A DNA stretch of 64,000 bases, from NCBI RefSeq assembly GCF_900095725.1, contig NZ_FMMP01000006.1, forward strand, positions 1,240,001 through 1,304,000, written 5' to 3'. The first letter of the stretch is position 1, and the number at the start of each line of letters is the position of its first letter. Made by a program: the position numbers and the translations under genes. Source of the DNA: Cellulosilyticum sp. I15G10I2. GTDB taxonomy: Bacteria; Bacillota; Clostridia; Lachnospirales; Cellulosilyticaceae. Below, piece by piece: positions 51,884 through 59,941 of this stretch. The notes beneath the pieces are model-generated. The model was given only the letters and a program-made list of their open reading frames with translations, was not told where the DNA came from and made no database searches.

Positions 51884-53740
51884 CTAAAATGGCATATCGT
51901 CTAATACTTCTTGAAAACCCTCACTTGTGTACCCATATCTACGATTCAAGTCTCTTTCAAAGGAATAGAATCTTTTACGACCATTATCAAAATACAATGG
52001 TGCTTCTCTTTCACTTGCCCCTGTATATCTGTCTTTAAATAGTGTGATACATGCATCTTTAGGATCAATAGCTGTCTTATTCTTTGATAAGGCTATCTCA
52101 TATTCTTCTTTTTCACTTTTAGTTGTTCTATGTACGCCAATGCAATAATCACATAGGTTTGTTATATCTCCGGAACCACTTACATCAAACTTAGTAAGCT
52201 TTTGTCTATCGTTCGGCTTTCTTGGATGAGCCACTAGGTGAACAATAGCTTGATATTTATTAGCAAAGTTTTTAAGATCATTAACGAATCGCTTCTGGGC
52301 TGAAAATTCATTTTTATAACTCTCTTCAAGTTCCACCTTCATAAGACCATCTATAACAAAAACCTTAACACCTTTTCTCTTTGCCAAAATATCCATTGTC
52401 TTAAGCAGTGATTTTGATGAACAATCATTTTTATCATAAAGATATAGCTTATCCTTTAGCCATAAGGTAATCTTTTCAGCTGCATACTTTTTCACTTTAT
52501 AGTATTTTTTATTACTCACCTTGGTTGTATGCTCTTCAAAGTCCTCTTTGTCTGCTATAGTTGTGTATAGCCAATATCTAAAATTGCTTGTAGTAAGCTC
52601 TGGACTAAAAACGAACGTTCTATATCCTTGACTGATGCTTTCAGCAATACACATTTGATTGATCGCAGTACTTTTTCCATTTCCGTTATAACCTGTAATA
52701 ATATTAAGACTACCCATAATGAAACCTAAAATTCCACTATCAATACCTTTAATTCCGCTTTGGATCTTCTCAGCTTCATATACATTGAAATCTTCAATCT
52801 TGTCCATTGTGATTACGCCATCAATCTCTATTTCACTTGCTTTATAGATCTCATTTATAACTGCGTTTTTACCAAACTTGTAAAGTATTTCATTTATGTC
52901 TTTTGCTTTCTTGGTATAGACTATTTTTACAATATCGTTCGAAAGCCTATTAGCTGCTTTTCTTGCTCCATCTTTCCCAGCAGTATCATTATCAAAAAAT
53001 AATATAATCTCTTTAAACTGTTCCAGCCATTCATAATTAACGCTGATCCATTCCTCACTTGTTGCTCCTGTTGGAATAGATACTGCATTTTTATAGCCTG
53101 CCTCAATAAGACTTAAACAATCAAACTCTCCCTCACATATAACTAAAGGTTTAGTAATATCCACTTTATCCATGTTATAAAGGGTATTACAGTTAGTTCC
53201 TGATTGAAACCATGTTTTCAAATCATCTTTCGAGACTTTCTTGGCTACTCTATATTTATTTGATATATGATCCCCTGCAGCATTTCTATACTCAAATACA
53301 ACGTTTCCCTTCTCTTCCTTAAGGCCAACATATGCAGCAGTTTTAAGGCTTATTTTACGGGATTCAATATATTTATTAACCACTTCATCCTGTATAGCTT
53401 TATGCTTTATTGGTTTACTTTTTGGTTTAAATTTAACTTTTTCCTCATCTAGCATAATATTAAGGCCAAAGTCTTTTATGATAGCTTTTGTAGCTTCTAT
53501 AAAACCCATGCTGTAATAGTCTATATAATGATCAAATATATCATAGTTCCCTTGGCAACTAAAGCAATGAAATCTTTTCAAATTTTCATCATAACTCATG
53601 CTTGGGTTGCTATCGTTATGAAGAAAACACAAATACTTTTTATTTTTTACTTGAAGTCCTTTATCAGCTTCTATCTTGCTTTTAACAGCTTCGGCTGATA
53701 CTTGTACTTTAATAGCTTCTGCCGCTAGTTTAATCTCCAA
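51884..53740 (-). CDS. Phage-type primase-helicase
   Basis: A 618-residue fusion. A CHC2-like zinc ribbon has C38, H41, C59 and C62. The TOPRIM primase core includes PLVICEGEFDCLSLI (Glu204) and ILFFDNDTAGKDG with Asp at 250 and 252. The DnaB-like RecA domain has Walker A TGYNGNGKSTA near 349-359 and Walker B VFVIDGLMKV near 465-475, with HLVAHPRKP and the SGSGDITNLCDY stretch later. It makes primers and unwinds DNA for replication of the excised element. It follows the initiator gene directly. Confidence 0.93.
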   Translation of the reverse strand: MEIKLAAEAIKVQVSAEAVKSKIEADKGLQVKNKKYLCFLHNDSNPSMSYDENLKRFHCFSCQGNYDIFDHYIDYYSMGFIEATKAIIKDFGLNIMLDEEKVKFKPKSKPIKHKAIQDEVVNKYIESRKISLKTAAYVGLKEEKGNVVFEYRNAAGDHISNKYRVAKKVSKDDLKTWFQSGTNCNTLYNMDKVDITKPLVICEGEFDCLSLIEAGYKNAVSIPTGATSEEWISVNYEWLEQFKEIILFFDNDTAGKDGARKAANRLSNDIVKIVYTKKAKDINEILYKFGKNAVINEIYKASEIEIDGVITMDKIEDFNVYEAEKIQSGIKGIDSGILGFIMGSLNIITGYNGNGKSTAINQMCIAESISQGYRTFVFSPELTTSNFRYWLYTTIADKEDFEEHTTKVSNKKYYKVKKYAAEKITLWLKDKLYLYDKNDCSSKSLLKTMDILAKRKGVKVFVIDGLMKVELEESYKNEFSAQKRFVNDLKNFANKYQAIVHLVAHPRKPNDRQKLTKFDVSGSGDITNLCDYCIGVHRTTKSEKEEYEIALSKNKTAIDPKDACITLFKDRYTGASEREAPLYFDNGRKRFYSFERDLNRRYGYTSEGFQEVLDDMPF

Positions 53741-54556
53741 TTATTTCACAACCCTTCGTCTCTCGTATATCCCTTCTTCTTCATTAAAAACTTTTATGAA
53801 CTGCACCTCTGCATTCATACCTTTGCTTCGACACTGTCCCTGCTCATTTAAGTAACCTTCAAACTTGGTACCAAATAATGTCTCAGGCCTTAAATACTTC
53901 TGCATATCTGTACCTTTCCATGAAGCAGCCTTTTTATCTATAACCTCTTTGAAGTCTTCTACTGTAAATTGTTCTTTAAATCTTGCATTTATAAGTGTTA
54001 TTGTTTTCTTTGTTGTAGGCTTATAAGAAGTCTCACATACATGGTTGAGATAGGTTACTATCTCGACTATATATTTATTATTAGATATATTTATAGAAGA
54101 TGTATTATTTACCGTATTGTTTACCGTACTATCTACCGTATTATTTACCGTATTATTTACCATACCACTACTACCCTCTAAACCTTGACTATCAATAATT
54201 CCACCGTATTGTTTACCGTATTCACTACCGTATTGTTTACCATATTCGTTACTGTACGTTTTACCGTATTGAAAAATCAGCCTTAAAATGCTCCTCTGAT
54301 GCTTTACTTTAGACTTATTTATCCACTCAATAAACCCTTCTTCTTCAAGCTCCTTCATAATAATTTGAAGTCTGCCTCTACTTATTTCACAATCATCTTC
54401 TAGAACGGAATAGCTGAAATAACATTCACGCTTTTTAAGTCCGTTGTATTCCTCCTGATAATTGGCATTGTATATGAGCCAACTTATCACATTATGCTTG
54501 TCTTTATCCTCATTAAAGGTTTTTCTTGTATAATCACTAAACCCGTTAAAAAACAT
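53741..54556 (-). CDS. Phage replication initiator with internal iterons
   Basis: About 271 residues. The N-terminal part (about 1-100) is a winged-helix replisome organiser (SRGRLQIIMKELEEEGFIEW near 65-84). The middle (about 105-155) is low-complexity YGKQYGSE and VNNTVNNT repeats made by iterons in the DNA. The C-terminus (about 165-265) is the phage domain ending RPETLFGTKFEGYLNEQ, which recruits helicase. I prefer ATG 54556 with AGGTG six bases upstream over a GTG three codons earlier. It is just upstream of the primase-helicase. Confidence 0.85.
   Translation of the reverse strand: MFFNGFSDYTRKTFNEDKDKHNVISWLIYNANYQEEYNGLKKRECYFSYSVLEDDCEISRGRLQIIMKELEEEGFIEWINKSKVKHQRSILRLIFQYGKTYSNEYGKQYGSEYGKQYGGIIDSQGLEGSSGMVNNTVNNTVDSTVNNTVNNTSSINISNNKYIVEIVTYLNHVCETSYKPTTKKTITLINARFKEQFTVEDFKEVIDKKAASWKGTDMQKYLRPETLFGTKFEGYLNEQGQCRSKGMNAEVQFIKVFNEEEGIYERRRVVK
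54109..54272 (+). repeat. Eleven 12-bp iterons, probable replication origin
   Basis: The plus strand has two clusters of a 12-base unit, consensus YTACCGTATTRT: five units at 54,109-54,168 and six at 54,201-54,272. The units are head-to-tail with exact 12-base period. The clusters are 92 bases apart, so they are read in different frames and encode NNTV-type and YGKQ-type peptides. A DNA sequence kept while its peptide changes points to a function in DNA, such as binding of the initiator encoded by the same gene, as in lambda O. Confidence 0.85.
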
Positions 54557-54671
54557 TCTGTTCACCTACTGTCCGGCTGCTTACAGGCACCTAAAATATT
54601 TTGCCTCCTTCTTGCATAAATACAAATAATGCCTTATACTTATGTCATATTAGTTTTACTGATGCCATGAT

Positions 54672-54935
54672 CTAGTTGTAGCTAGCATGGCCTTTTCTTT
54701 TGAATAAGTTTAATATTTTAGGCGCTTTCTTCAATGATAAGTTTTCTTTTATTAAATTGCTATTAGTTCCTGAAAGCACTTCTACTCTTAAGTCTTTTGC
54801 TGCTAGATTAAACTCTAAAAATTCTATTTTTTGATAAGCTGCTTCAAGCTCCGCACTACTTTCTTTGAGTCTTTTCTTAAGCATTTTACGAGTTAAAAAT
54901 TTTATACTCATTTTCTTATTCTGTCTTAATTTCAT
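54672..54935 (-). CDS. Small basic coiled-coil protein
   Basis: A roughly 87-residue, strongly basic protein (KFLTRKMLKKRLKESSAELE near its start) with a helix of about 60 residues. AAGGAG precedes two in-frame ATG codons; I take the second (54,935), nine bases away. No family recognised. It is a member of the early run between the excisionase-like gene and the initiator. Confidence 0.55.
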   Translation of the reverse strand: MKLRQNKKMSIKFLTRKMLKKRLKESSAELEAAYQKIEFLEFNLAAKDLRVEVLSGTNSNLIKENLSLKKAPKILNLFKRKGHASYN

Positions 54936-55116
54936 TTGCATTCTCTCCTTGTTAGGTTCTATTTTCTTCTTCTCATTTTTTCTATGTAGTACAAAAAAAA
55001 ATAAATAAGATCTATCTTTTGTACGTAAAAAAATTAACTATTAAGATTGATTTTTCATTGTAATGATTGAATCCATTCGCTTCTACGCATTGAGCACAAT
55101 AGTCTACATCAACAAC

Positions 55117-55209
55117 TCACATAGAAGTATGTGTTATACCATATTTACCATTAAATGATCCCAGTAATTCTTCTATCTGTTGCAGGTCTTTTTGCATTTC
55201 TTCATTCAT
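55117..55209 (-). CDS. Possible 30-residue microprotein
   Basis: MNEEMQKDLQQIEELLGSF begins a 30-codon frame with AAGGAA nine bases upstream. It fits between the two neighbouring early genes and is helical and acidic. Short length makes this a weak call. The remaining spacer from 54,936 holds nothing else that I can support. Confidence 0.3.
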   Translation of the reverse strand: MNEEMQKDLQQIEELLGSFNGKYGITHTSM

Positions 55210-55238
55210 AAGCTTGCGTTCCTTTGTTTAGCTTTGTC

Positions 55239-55523
55239 TTAATTGTTGCCTACATATTCTTTAAATAACTTAGGAGATATATAATAAGTATATTTTCCGT
55301 TACCAATTTGAACTGCATGACCAAAAGGCAAGATACCTTTTTGAAGGCCTACTCTAATAAATTGAGCAGATTTCCCCATTATTTCAGCAGCTTCTGCAAC
55401 TTTTATTCCTTCTCCAACTGGCATAGTTTTCATTTTCTTATCCATATTATCTTTCAAGCCTTCCCATTCCGAGGTAGTGATTCCATCCAACAGCTGTATA
55501 AAATAGTCTAATGTATCTTGCAT
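55239..55523 (-). CDS. Excisionase-like DNA-binding protein
   Basis: A 94-residue protein with a winged or helix-turn-helix segment (KVAEAAEIMGKSAQFIRVGL near residues 41-60) followed by LPFGHAVQIGNGKYTYYISP, the form found in phage excisionase-like proteins of Firmicutes. It abuts the Cro-like gene by one base. It probably bends DNA at att or acts as an early regulator. Confidence 0.75.
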   Translation of the reverse strand: MQDTLDYFIQLLDGITTSEWEGLKDNMDKKMKTMPVGEGIKVAEAAEIMGKSAQFIRVGLQKGILPFGHAVQIGNGKYTYYISPKLFKEYVGNN

Positions 55524-55724
55524 TTATGCTCCTCCCTTTTCAGATATCAACTCTTCTAATCCAACTCCAAAATAATCAGCTATTTTCTGTAGCTTATCTA
55601 ATTTAGGAGTACTTCTTCCAGTTTTCCAATCACTAAGTGTTGATGTCGAAACCCCTGTTTCTTTAGAAACTTTATATGGAGTAATTCCCTGCTTTTCAAG
55701 CAATCTTTTAAAATTCTGATACAA
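55524..55724 (-). CDS. Cro-like XRE-family regulator
   Basis: A 66-residue helix-turn-helix protein starting MYQNFKRLLEKQG, with GVSTSTLSDWKTGRSTPKLD as its recognition core. Its sequence is strikingly close to the first 62 residues of the divergent CI-like protein, so both should see the same operators. It is the first gene of the leftward early transcript. Confidence 0.9.
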   Translation of the reverse strand: MYQNFKRLLEKQGITPYKVSKETGVSTSTLSDWKTGRSTPKLDKLQKIADYFGVGLEELISEKGGA

Positions 55725-55739
55725 ATTGGCACCTCCTTA

Positions 55740-55940
55740 TTAATAATTTAAGAAAATTACAAAAAAACATATTGCAAGTATTACGGAAATGTGATATATT
55801 GTAACCACCGCAGAAACATTATATCAAACATTTCCATAACACTTGACTTTCTTATCTATATAGCTAAGTTTTCTTAGTTATGTGGTTATACTATCACGTA
55901 TTTCTTTCTTAGTCAAGTGTTTTCATCTAAGTTTTCTTAA
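55740..55940. promoter_or_regulatory. Operator region of the lysogeny switch
   Basis: The divergent spacer has repeated CTAAGTTTTCTTAG-type sites: CTAAGTTTTCTTAG near 55,865, CTAAGTTTTCTTAA near 55,927, and TTTAAGAAAATTAC (opposite orientation) near 55,745. TTGACT near 55,845 and TTATACT near 55,886 could serve as promoter parts. The sites flank both start regions, as expected for CI/Cro operators. Confidence 0.65.
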
Positions 55941-55965
55941 CCACTTTGAGAAGGAGGAATTACAC

Positions 55966-56385
55966 ATGTATGAAAGATTTGCAAAGTTACTTGAGGAAAG
56001 AAGAATCACCGCTTATAAAGTCGCGAAAGAAACAGGAATTGCAACAGCAACACTAAGCGACTGGAAAATGGGTAGAAGCGTTCCTAAAATAGATAAGCTC
56101 CAAAAGATAGCTGACTATTTCGGAGTGTCTCTAAACTATATTACTAGCAATGAAGAAACATCTTCTTCCGAAAATAATAATAATAATAATCCTCTTACCG
56201 GAAAGAAAATGACTAAAAAGGAAAGTTCTCAATACGAAAAAGTGATGGGCGAGGCTGCATTGTTATTTGATAATGAAGATGTATCAGAAGAGGATAAAGA
56301 AAAGCTCATGTTAGCTTTAAATGATATATTTTGGAAATCTAAACAGAGGAACAAAGAAAAATACGCAAAGTCTCGCAAAAAGTAG
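55966..56385 (+). CDS. CI-like XRE-family repressor
   Basis: I start at ATG 55966, six bases behind AAGGAGG; the 139-residue product begins MYERFAKLLEERR. The helix-turn-helix (residues about 15-45) matches the Cro-like protein. A poly-Asn linker (about 68-75) leads to a helical C-terminal part of about 60 residues that is unlike LexA-type peptidase domains. Loss of repression is therefore probably through cleavage by the ImmA-like protein encoded next to it. Confidence 0.9.
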   Translation: MYERFAKLLEERRITAYKVAKETGIATATLSDWKMGRSVPKIDKLQKIADYFGVSLNYITSNEETSSSENNNNNNPLTGKKMTKKESSQYEKVMGEAALLFDNEDVSEEDKEKLMLALNDIFWKSKQRNKEKYAKSRKK

Positions 56386-56390
56386 GAGGT

Positions 56391-56825
56391 ATGCTAGTGG
56401 ATATAGCACTTAGAGTTAAAAATCTGGTATCCACATACAATACCCATGACCCAATACGAATAGCTAAATTAAGGGGAATTGATGTTAATTACTACGATTT
56501 AGGGAATATAAAGGGGATATACAAAAAGATTCTAGGTAATAGATATATAGCATTAAACGAGAACCTAAATGAATTTTGTCTTCTTATCGCATCAGCTCAT
56601 GAATTGGGGCATGATGTGCTACATAGTACTAAACAAATACAGCTTATGAAAGATTGCTTTATACTGCCAAAGAATGGAATAATAGAAATTCAAGCCAACA
56701 AATTTGCTGCTGAATTGTTATTATATGAAGGGGTTACTTATGAACATCTAATGCATGATAATAAAGTACTAGGAAAGCAAATTATTAATACTCTTATTGA
56801 TTTAAAAAATTCTAGCATAAAATAA
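56391..56825 (+). CDS. ImmA/IrrE-type metallopeptidase
   Basis: A 144-residue DUF955 protein. The zinc site is ASAHELGHDVLH near residues 65-76, with Glu and two His, and EIQANKFAAELLL near 101-113 supplies the third ligand region. AGGAGG overlaps the repressor stop ahead of ATG. In Bacillus ICEBs1 and related elements such proteins cut the repressor after DNA damage or cell signals; the pairing here predicts the same. Confidence 0.92.
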   Translation: MLVDIALRVKNLVSTYNTHDPIRIAKLRGIDVNYYDLGNIKGIYKKILGNRYIALNENLNEFCLLIASAHELGHDVLHSTKQIQLMKDCFILPKNGIIEIQANKFAAELLLYEGVTYEHLMHDNKVLGKQIINTLIDLKNSSIK

Positions 56826-56827
56826 AG

Positions 56828-56853
56828 ACTAGGCGCTACCAACACCTAGTCCT
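56828..56853 (+). terminator. Possible hairpin after the ImmA-like gene
   Basis: GACTAGG and CCTAGTC pair around a 12-base loop three bases past the stop codon. The T run is short, so it may only weaken read-through into the integrase gene. Confidence 0.4.
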
Positions 56854-56937
56854 TATAAGCGCATATAATATACGCTCTACACATACTTAGTATATAATAT
56901 GTGCTCCAACATTTCAATACAAATGAGGAGTGATTAT

Positions 56938-57975
56938 ATGAAATTACCTAATGGATATGGATCTGTTTATAGGCTATCAGGCAAAAGACGTAAACCTTGG
57001 GGAGTAAGAAAAACTGCTGGATGGGAAACTGATGCCGATGGTAATGTAAAACAAAAATATGATATTATAGGTTATTATGAAACTAGACAACTAGCTTTGC
57101 AGGCACTTGCAAATTATAATGAAAATCCCTATGATCTTAAAGCTGATAGTATAACATTTTCAGAAGTATACGATAAATGGTCTGAAGAACACTTCAAACA
57201 AATAGTGCCATCTGCTACACGAACATGGAAAGCAGCCTATAATTATTGCAAGCCTTTATATAATACTAGGATGAAAGATATCCGGGTAAATCATCTTGAG
57301 CAAGTAATACAAAAAGCTGATGTCGGAGATTCTACAAAAGCAAGAATAAAAAGCATGTTCAATCTTCTTTACAAGTATGCTTTGAAGCATGAAATTGTAG
57401 ACAAGGATTATGCAGCTTTATGTAATAGTGTAAAAAAGGCTACTCCTAGTAAGCCTATAGTAATCTTTTCGCCTAATGAAATTAAAATGTTATGGGATAA
57501 TATAGGGTTTCCGTTCGTTGATATGATACTTATAGGGATATATTCAGGATGGAGGCCACAAGAACTGGCCATTTTAAAAACTACAGATATAGATATCGAA
57601 AACATGATCATGTTGGGTGGACTAAAAACTGAAGCAGGAAAAAACCGTTATGTCCCTACTCATGAATCTGCAAAAGAGTTGATATTAAAAAGATATAACC
57701 TAAATAATGTACAATTGTTTATGGATGATGAAGGAAACCCAATGACTTATGATAAGTATAGAGGAAGATTTAATAAAGTTATGGAAAAACTTAATATGGA
57801 CCATAGGCCTCACGAGACACGCCACACATTCATTACTCTTGCTAAGGATGCTAAAGTTGATGAATACTGTTTAAAATTAATGGTTGGACATGCTATAGAA
57901 GATATAACTGAAAAAGTATACACACACAGGACTATAGAACAATTAAGAAGCGAAATAAATAAAATAAGGATATAA
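56938..57975 (+). CDS. int: Tyrosine integrase of the element
   Basis: I use ATG 56938, eight bases behind GAGGAG, giving 345 residues. An AP2-like arm-binding N-terminus (MKLPNGYGSVYRLSGKRRKP) is followed by a SAM-like core-binding domain (about 80-165) and the catalytic domain: Arg in SGWRPQELAIL near 208-218, His-xx-Arg in RPHETRHTFITLA near 293-305, and Tyr in TEKVYTHRTIEQL near 328-340. It lies 140 bases from attR and is read toward it, the standard layout for integration next to its own gene. Confidence 0.94.
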   Translation: MKLPNGYGSVYRLSGKRRKPWGVRKTAGWETDADGNVKQKYDIIGYYETRQLALQALANYNENPYDLKADSITFSEVYDKWSEEHFKQIVPSATRTWKAAYNYCKPLYNTRMKDIRVNHLEQVIQKADVGDSTKARIKSMFNLLYKYALKHEIVDKDYAALCNSVKKATPSKPIVIFSPNEIKMLWDNIGFPFVDMILIGIYSGWRPQELAILKTTDIDIENMIMLGGLKTEAGKNRYVPTHESAKELILKRYNLNNVQLFMDDEGNPMTYDKYRGRFNKVMEKLNMDHRPHETRHTFITLAKDAKVDEYCLKLMVGHAIEDITEKVYTHRTIEQLRSEINKIRI

Positions 57976-58000
57976 CCTATGTAGTTATATCCTTATTTTT
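57963..58000 (+). terminator. Terminator overlapping the integrase stop
   Basis: AATAAGGATATAAC and GTTATATCCTTATT form a 14-pair stem with a short loop and are followed by TTT. The first arm contains the last integrase codons. Confidence 0.9.
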
Positions 58001-58045
58001 GCGTATTACCAGTGTGTATTACCTGTGTATTATTTGTGTATTACC
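58001..58045 (+). promoter_or_regulatory. Integrase arm-type sites, right end
   Basis: Four direct repeats of GTGTATTACC or close variants begin at 58,001, 58,014, 58,025 and 58,036, about one helical turn apart. They lie between integrase and the attR core. Together with the two related sites near attL they fit arm sites on both sides of attP. Confidence 0.7.
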
Positions 58046-58108
58046 ACTAAAATCCGTAACATACAATAAGATAACAAATCATTGATAATACTATATTTCC
58101 AATCTTGC

Positions 58109-59110
58109 TTATTTGCTCATTGCTTCTTCAATAGCAACTGCCACTGCAACAGTAGCCCCTACCATTGGGTTATTACCCATCCCAATAAGTCCCATCATTT
58201 CTACATGGGCTGGTACTGATGATGAACCTGCAAACTGTGCATCTGAGTGCATTCTTCCCATAGTATCTGTCATACCATAAGAAGCTGGGCCTGCTGCCAT
58301 ATTATCTGGGTGAAGTGTACGGCCTGTACCACCACCTGATGCTACAGAGAAGAATTTCTTCCCTTGCTCGATACATTCTTTTTTGTATGTTCCAGCAACT
58401 GGATGTTGGAAACGTGTTGGGTTTGTAGAGTTACCTGTTATAGAAACCCCAACGTTTTCTAAGTGCATGATTGCTACACCTTCTCTAACGTCGTCTGCGC
58501 CGTAGCAACGTACTTTTGCACGTTCACCTTTTGAATAAGCGATTTCTTTAACAACATCTACTTTACCTGTTGCATAATCAAACTTTGTTTGAACATATGT
58601 AAATCCATTAATACGTGAAATAACTTGTGCTGCATCTTTTCCAAGACCGTTTAAAATAACTTTTAAGTCTTCTTGACGTACTTTATTTGCGGAACGGGCA
58701 ATACCAATTGCACCTTCTGCTGCTGCAAAACTTTCATGACCTGCAAGAAAAGCAAAACATTTTGTTTCTTCGCGAAGAAGCATTGCGCCTAAATTACCAT
58801 GGCCAATACCAACTTTTCTATCATCAGCAACTGAACCTGGGATACAGAAAGCTTGAAGACCTTCTCCTATAGCTTCTGCTGCCTCAGCTGCTACTTTACA
58901 GCCTTTTTTAATAGCAATAGCTGCGCCTACTACATACGCCCAACAGGCATTTTCAAATGCAATAGGTTGAATAGATTTTGTTAAGTTGTAAGCATCTACA
59001 CCTTTTTCGTCACAAATTGCCTTAGCTTCTTCTATATCTTTTATTCCATATTGATTTAAAGCTGCATTAATTTGGTTGATTCTTCTATCATAAGACTCAA
59101 ATAATGGCAT
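58109..59110 (-). CDS. GGGtGRT protein
   Basis: A 333-residue soluble protein named for VASGGGTGRTLHPDN near residues 269-283. Further conserved blocks are SVADDRKVGIGHGNLGAM and the Met/Gly-rich end GLIGMGNNPMVGATVAVAVA. It always travels with an IscU-like scaffold gene, as here, in anaerobic Firmicutes; its job is unknown, and a role with iron-sulfur or selenium chemistry has been proposed only by context. Its last codons (after the att core) come from the integrated element, with Ser instead of the native Thr near the end. Confidence 0.9.
   Translation of the reverse strand: MPLFESYDRRINQINAALNQYGIKDIEEAKAICDEKGVDAYNLTKSIQPIAFENACWAYVVGAAIAIKKGCKVAAEAAEAIGEGLQAFCIPGSVADDRKVGIGHGNLGAMLLREETKCFAFLAGHESFAAAEGAIGIARSANKVRQEDLKVILNGLGKDAAQVISRINGFTYVQTKFDYATGKVDVVKEIAYSKGERAKVRCYGADDVREGVAIMHLENVGVSITGNSTNPTRFQHPVAGTYKKECIEQGKKFFSVASGGGTGRTLHPDNMAAGPASYGMTDTMGRMHSDAQFAGSSSVPAHVEMMGLIGMGNNPMVGATVAVAVAIEEAMSK
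58117..58138. other. attR of the 18.2-kb element
   Basis: A 22-base core identical to attL at 39,875-39,896. It lies within the last codons of the GGGtGRT gene; the element side supplies Ser-Lys-stop. Distance between cores is 18,242 bases, the expected size of the excised circle. Confidence 0.92.
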
Positions 59111-59128
59111 TTTTTTGGCACCTCCCTA

Positions 59129-59827
59129 TTACTCATGTCTTGGGTCAATTTTACGAGCAGCTTCATCGAATCTACCGTATTGACCTGTAGCTTTTTGTAT
59201 TGCTTCGTTTGCATCCATTCCCTTTTTGATCATGTCCATCATTTTTCCAAAGTGAATGAATTTGTAACCTATAATTTGATCTTCGTCATCAAGAGCAATT
59301 TCAGTTACATAACCTTCCGCCATTTCTAAATATCTAGGTCCTTTTGCTTTTGTTGAGTACATTGTACCTACTTGAGAGCGAAGACCTTTTCCTAAATCTT
59401 CTAGTCCTGCACCGATAGGAAGACCTCCCTCAGAAAAAGCTGTTTGAGTTCTTCCGTATACGATCTGCAAGAAAAGTTCGCGCATAGCTGTATTGATCGC
59501 ATCACAGACAAGGTCTGTATTAAGCGCTTCTAAGATAGTTTTGCCTGTTAAGATCTCTGCTGCCATAGCTGCAGAGTGAGTCATCCCAGAACATCCTACT
59601 GTTTCAACTAATGCTTCTTCGATAATACCATCTTTAACATTTAATGTAAGTTTACATGTTCCTTGTTGTGGAGCACACCAGCCTACACCATGGGTAAGGC
59701 CGCTAATATCTTTGATTTCTTTTGCTTGTACCCATCTTCCTTCTTCTGGAATTGGTGCTGAGCCGTGGTTAACCCCTTTTGCTACTGGGCACATTAATTC
59801 TACTTCATGTGAATACATCATTGTCAT
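59129..59827 (-). CDS. IscU/NifU-like iron-sulfur scaffold protein
   Basis: A 232-residue scaffold-family protein. The cysteine-bearing blocks are GVGWCAPQQGTCKLTL near 46-61 and VETVGCSGMTHSAAMAAE near 74-91, related to the IscU fold, followed by a longer C-terminal extension (AEGYVTEIALDDEDQIIGYK) not found in IscU. It lies 18 bases upstream of the GGGtGRT gene and is co-transcribed with it. AAAGGAG stands ahead of the start. Confidence 0.9.
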   Translation of the reverse strand: MTMMYSHEVELMCPVAKGVNHGSAPIPEEGRWVQAKEIKDISGLTHGVGWCAPQQGTCKLTLNVKDGIIEEALVETVGCSGMTHSAAMAAEILTGKTILEALNTDLVCDAINTAMRELFLQIVYGRTQTAFSEGGLPIGAGLEDLGKGLRSQVGTMYSTKAKGPRYLEMAEGYVTEIALDDEDQIIGYKFIHFGKMMDMIKKGMDANEAIQKATGQYGRFDEAARKIDPRHE

Positions 59828-59893
59828 GACTCCTTTCCACTCATATATATTTAAAGATATCTCTTTAAATCAAAAAATTAACAATACAATCTT

Positions 59894-59922
59894 ATTGTAT
59901 AGTTGGTTAAGGAATCTGTCAA
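59894..59922 (-). promoter_or_regulatory. Sigma-A promoter of the scaffold-GGGtGRT operon
   Basis: TTGACA (59,922-59,917) and TACAAT (59,899-59,894) on the minus strand are separated by exactly 17 bases. The promoter lies about 70 bases upstream of the scaffold gene start, in the only spacer before it. Confidence 0.8.
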
Positions 59923-59941
59923 TATTTATCAGTTTTTAAAT

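Noticed and set aside
54109-54272. CRISPR array as an explanation for the short repeats
   Set aside because: Units are 12 bp, head-to-tail without spacers and inside a coding gene; no cas gene in the window.
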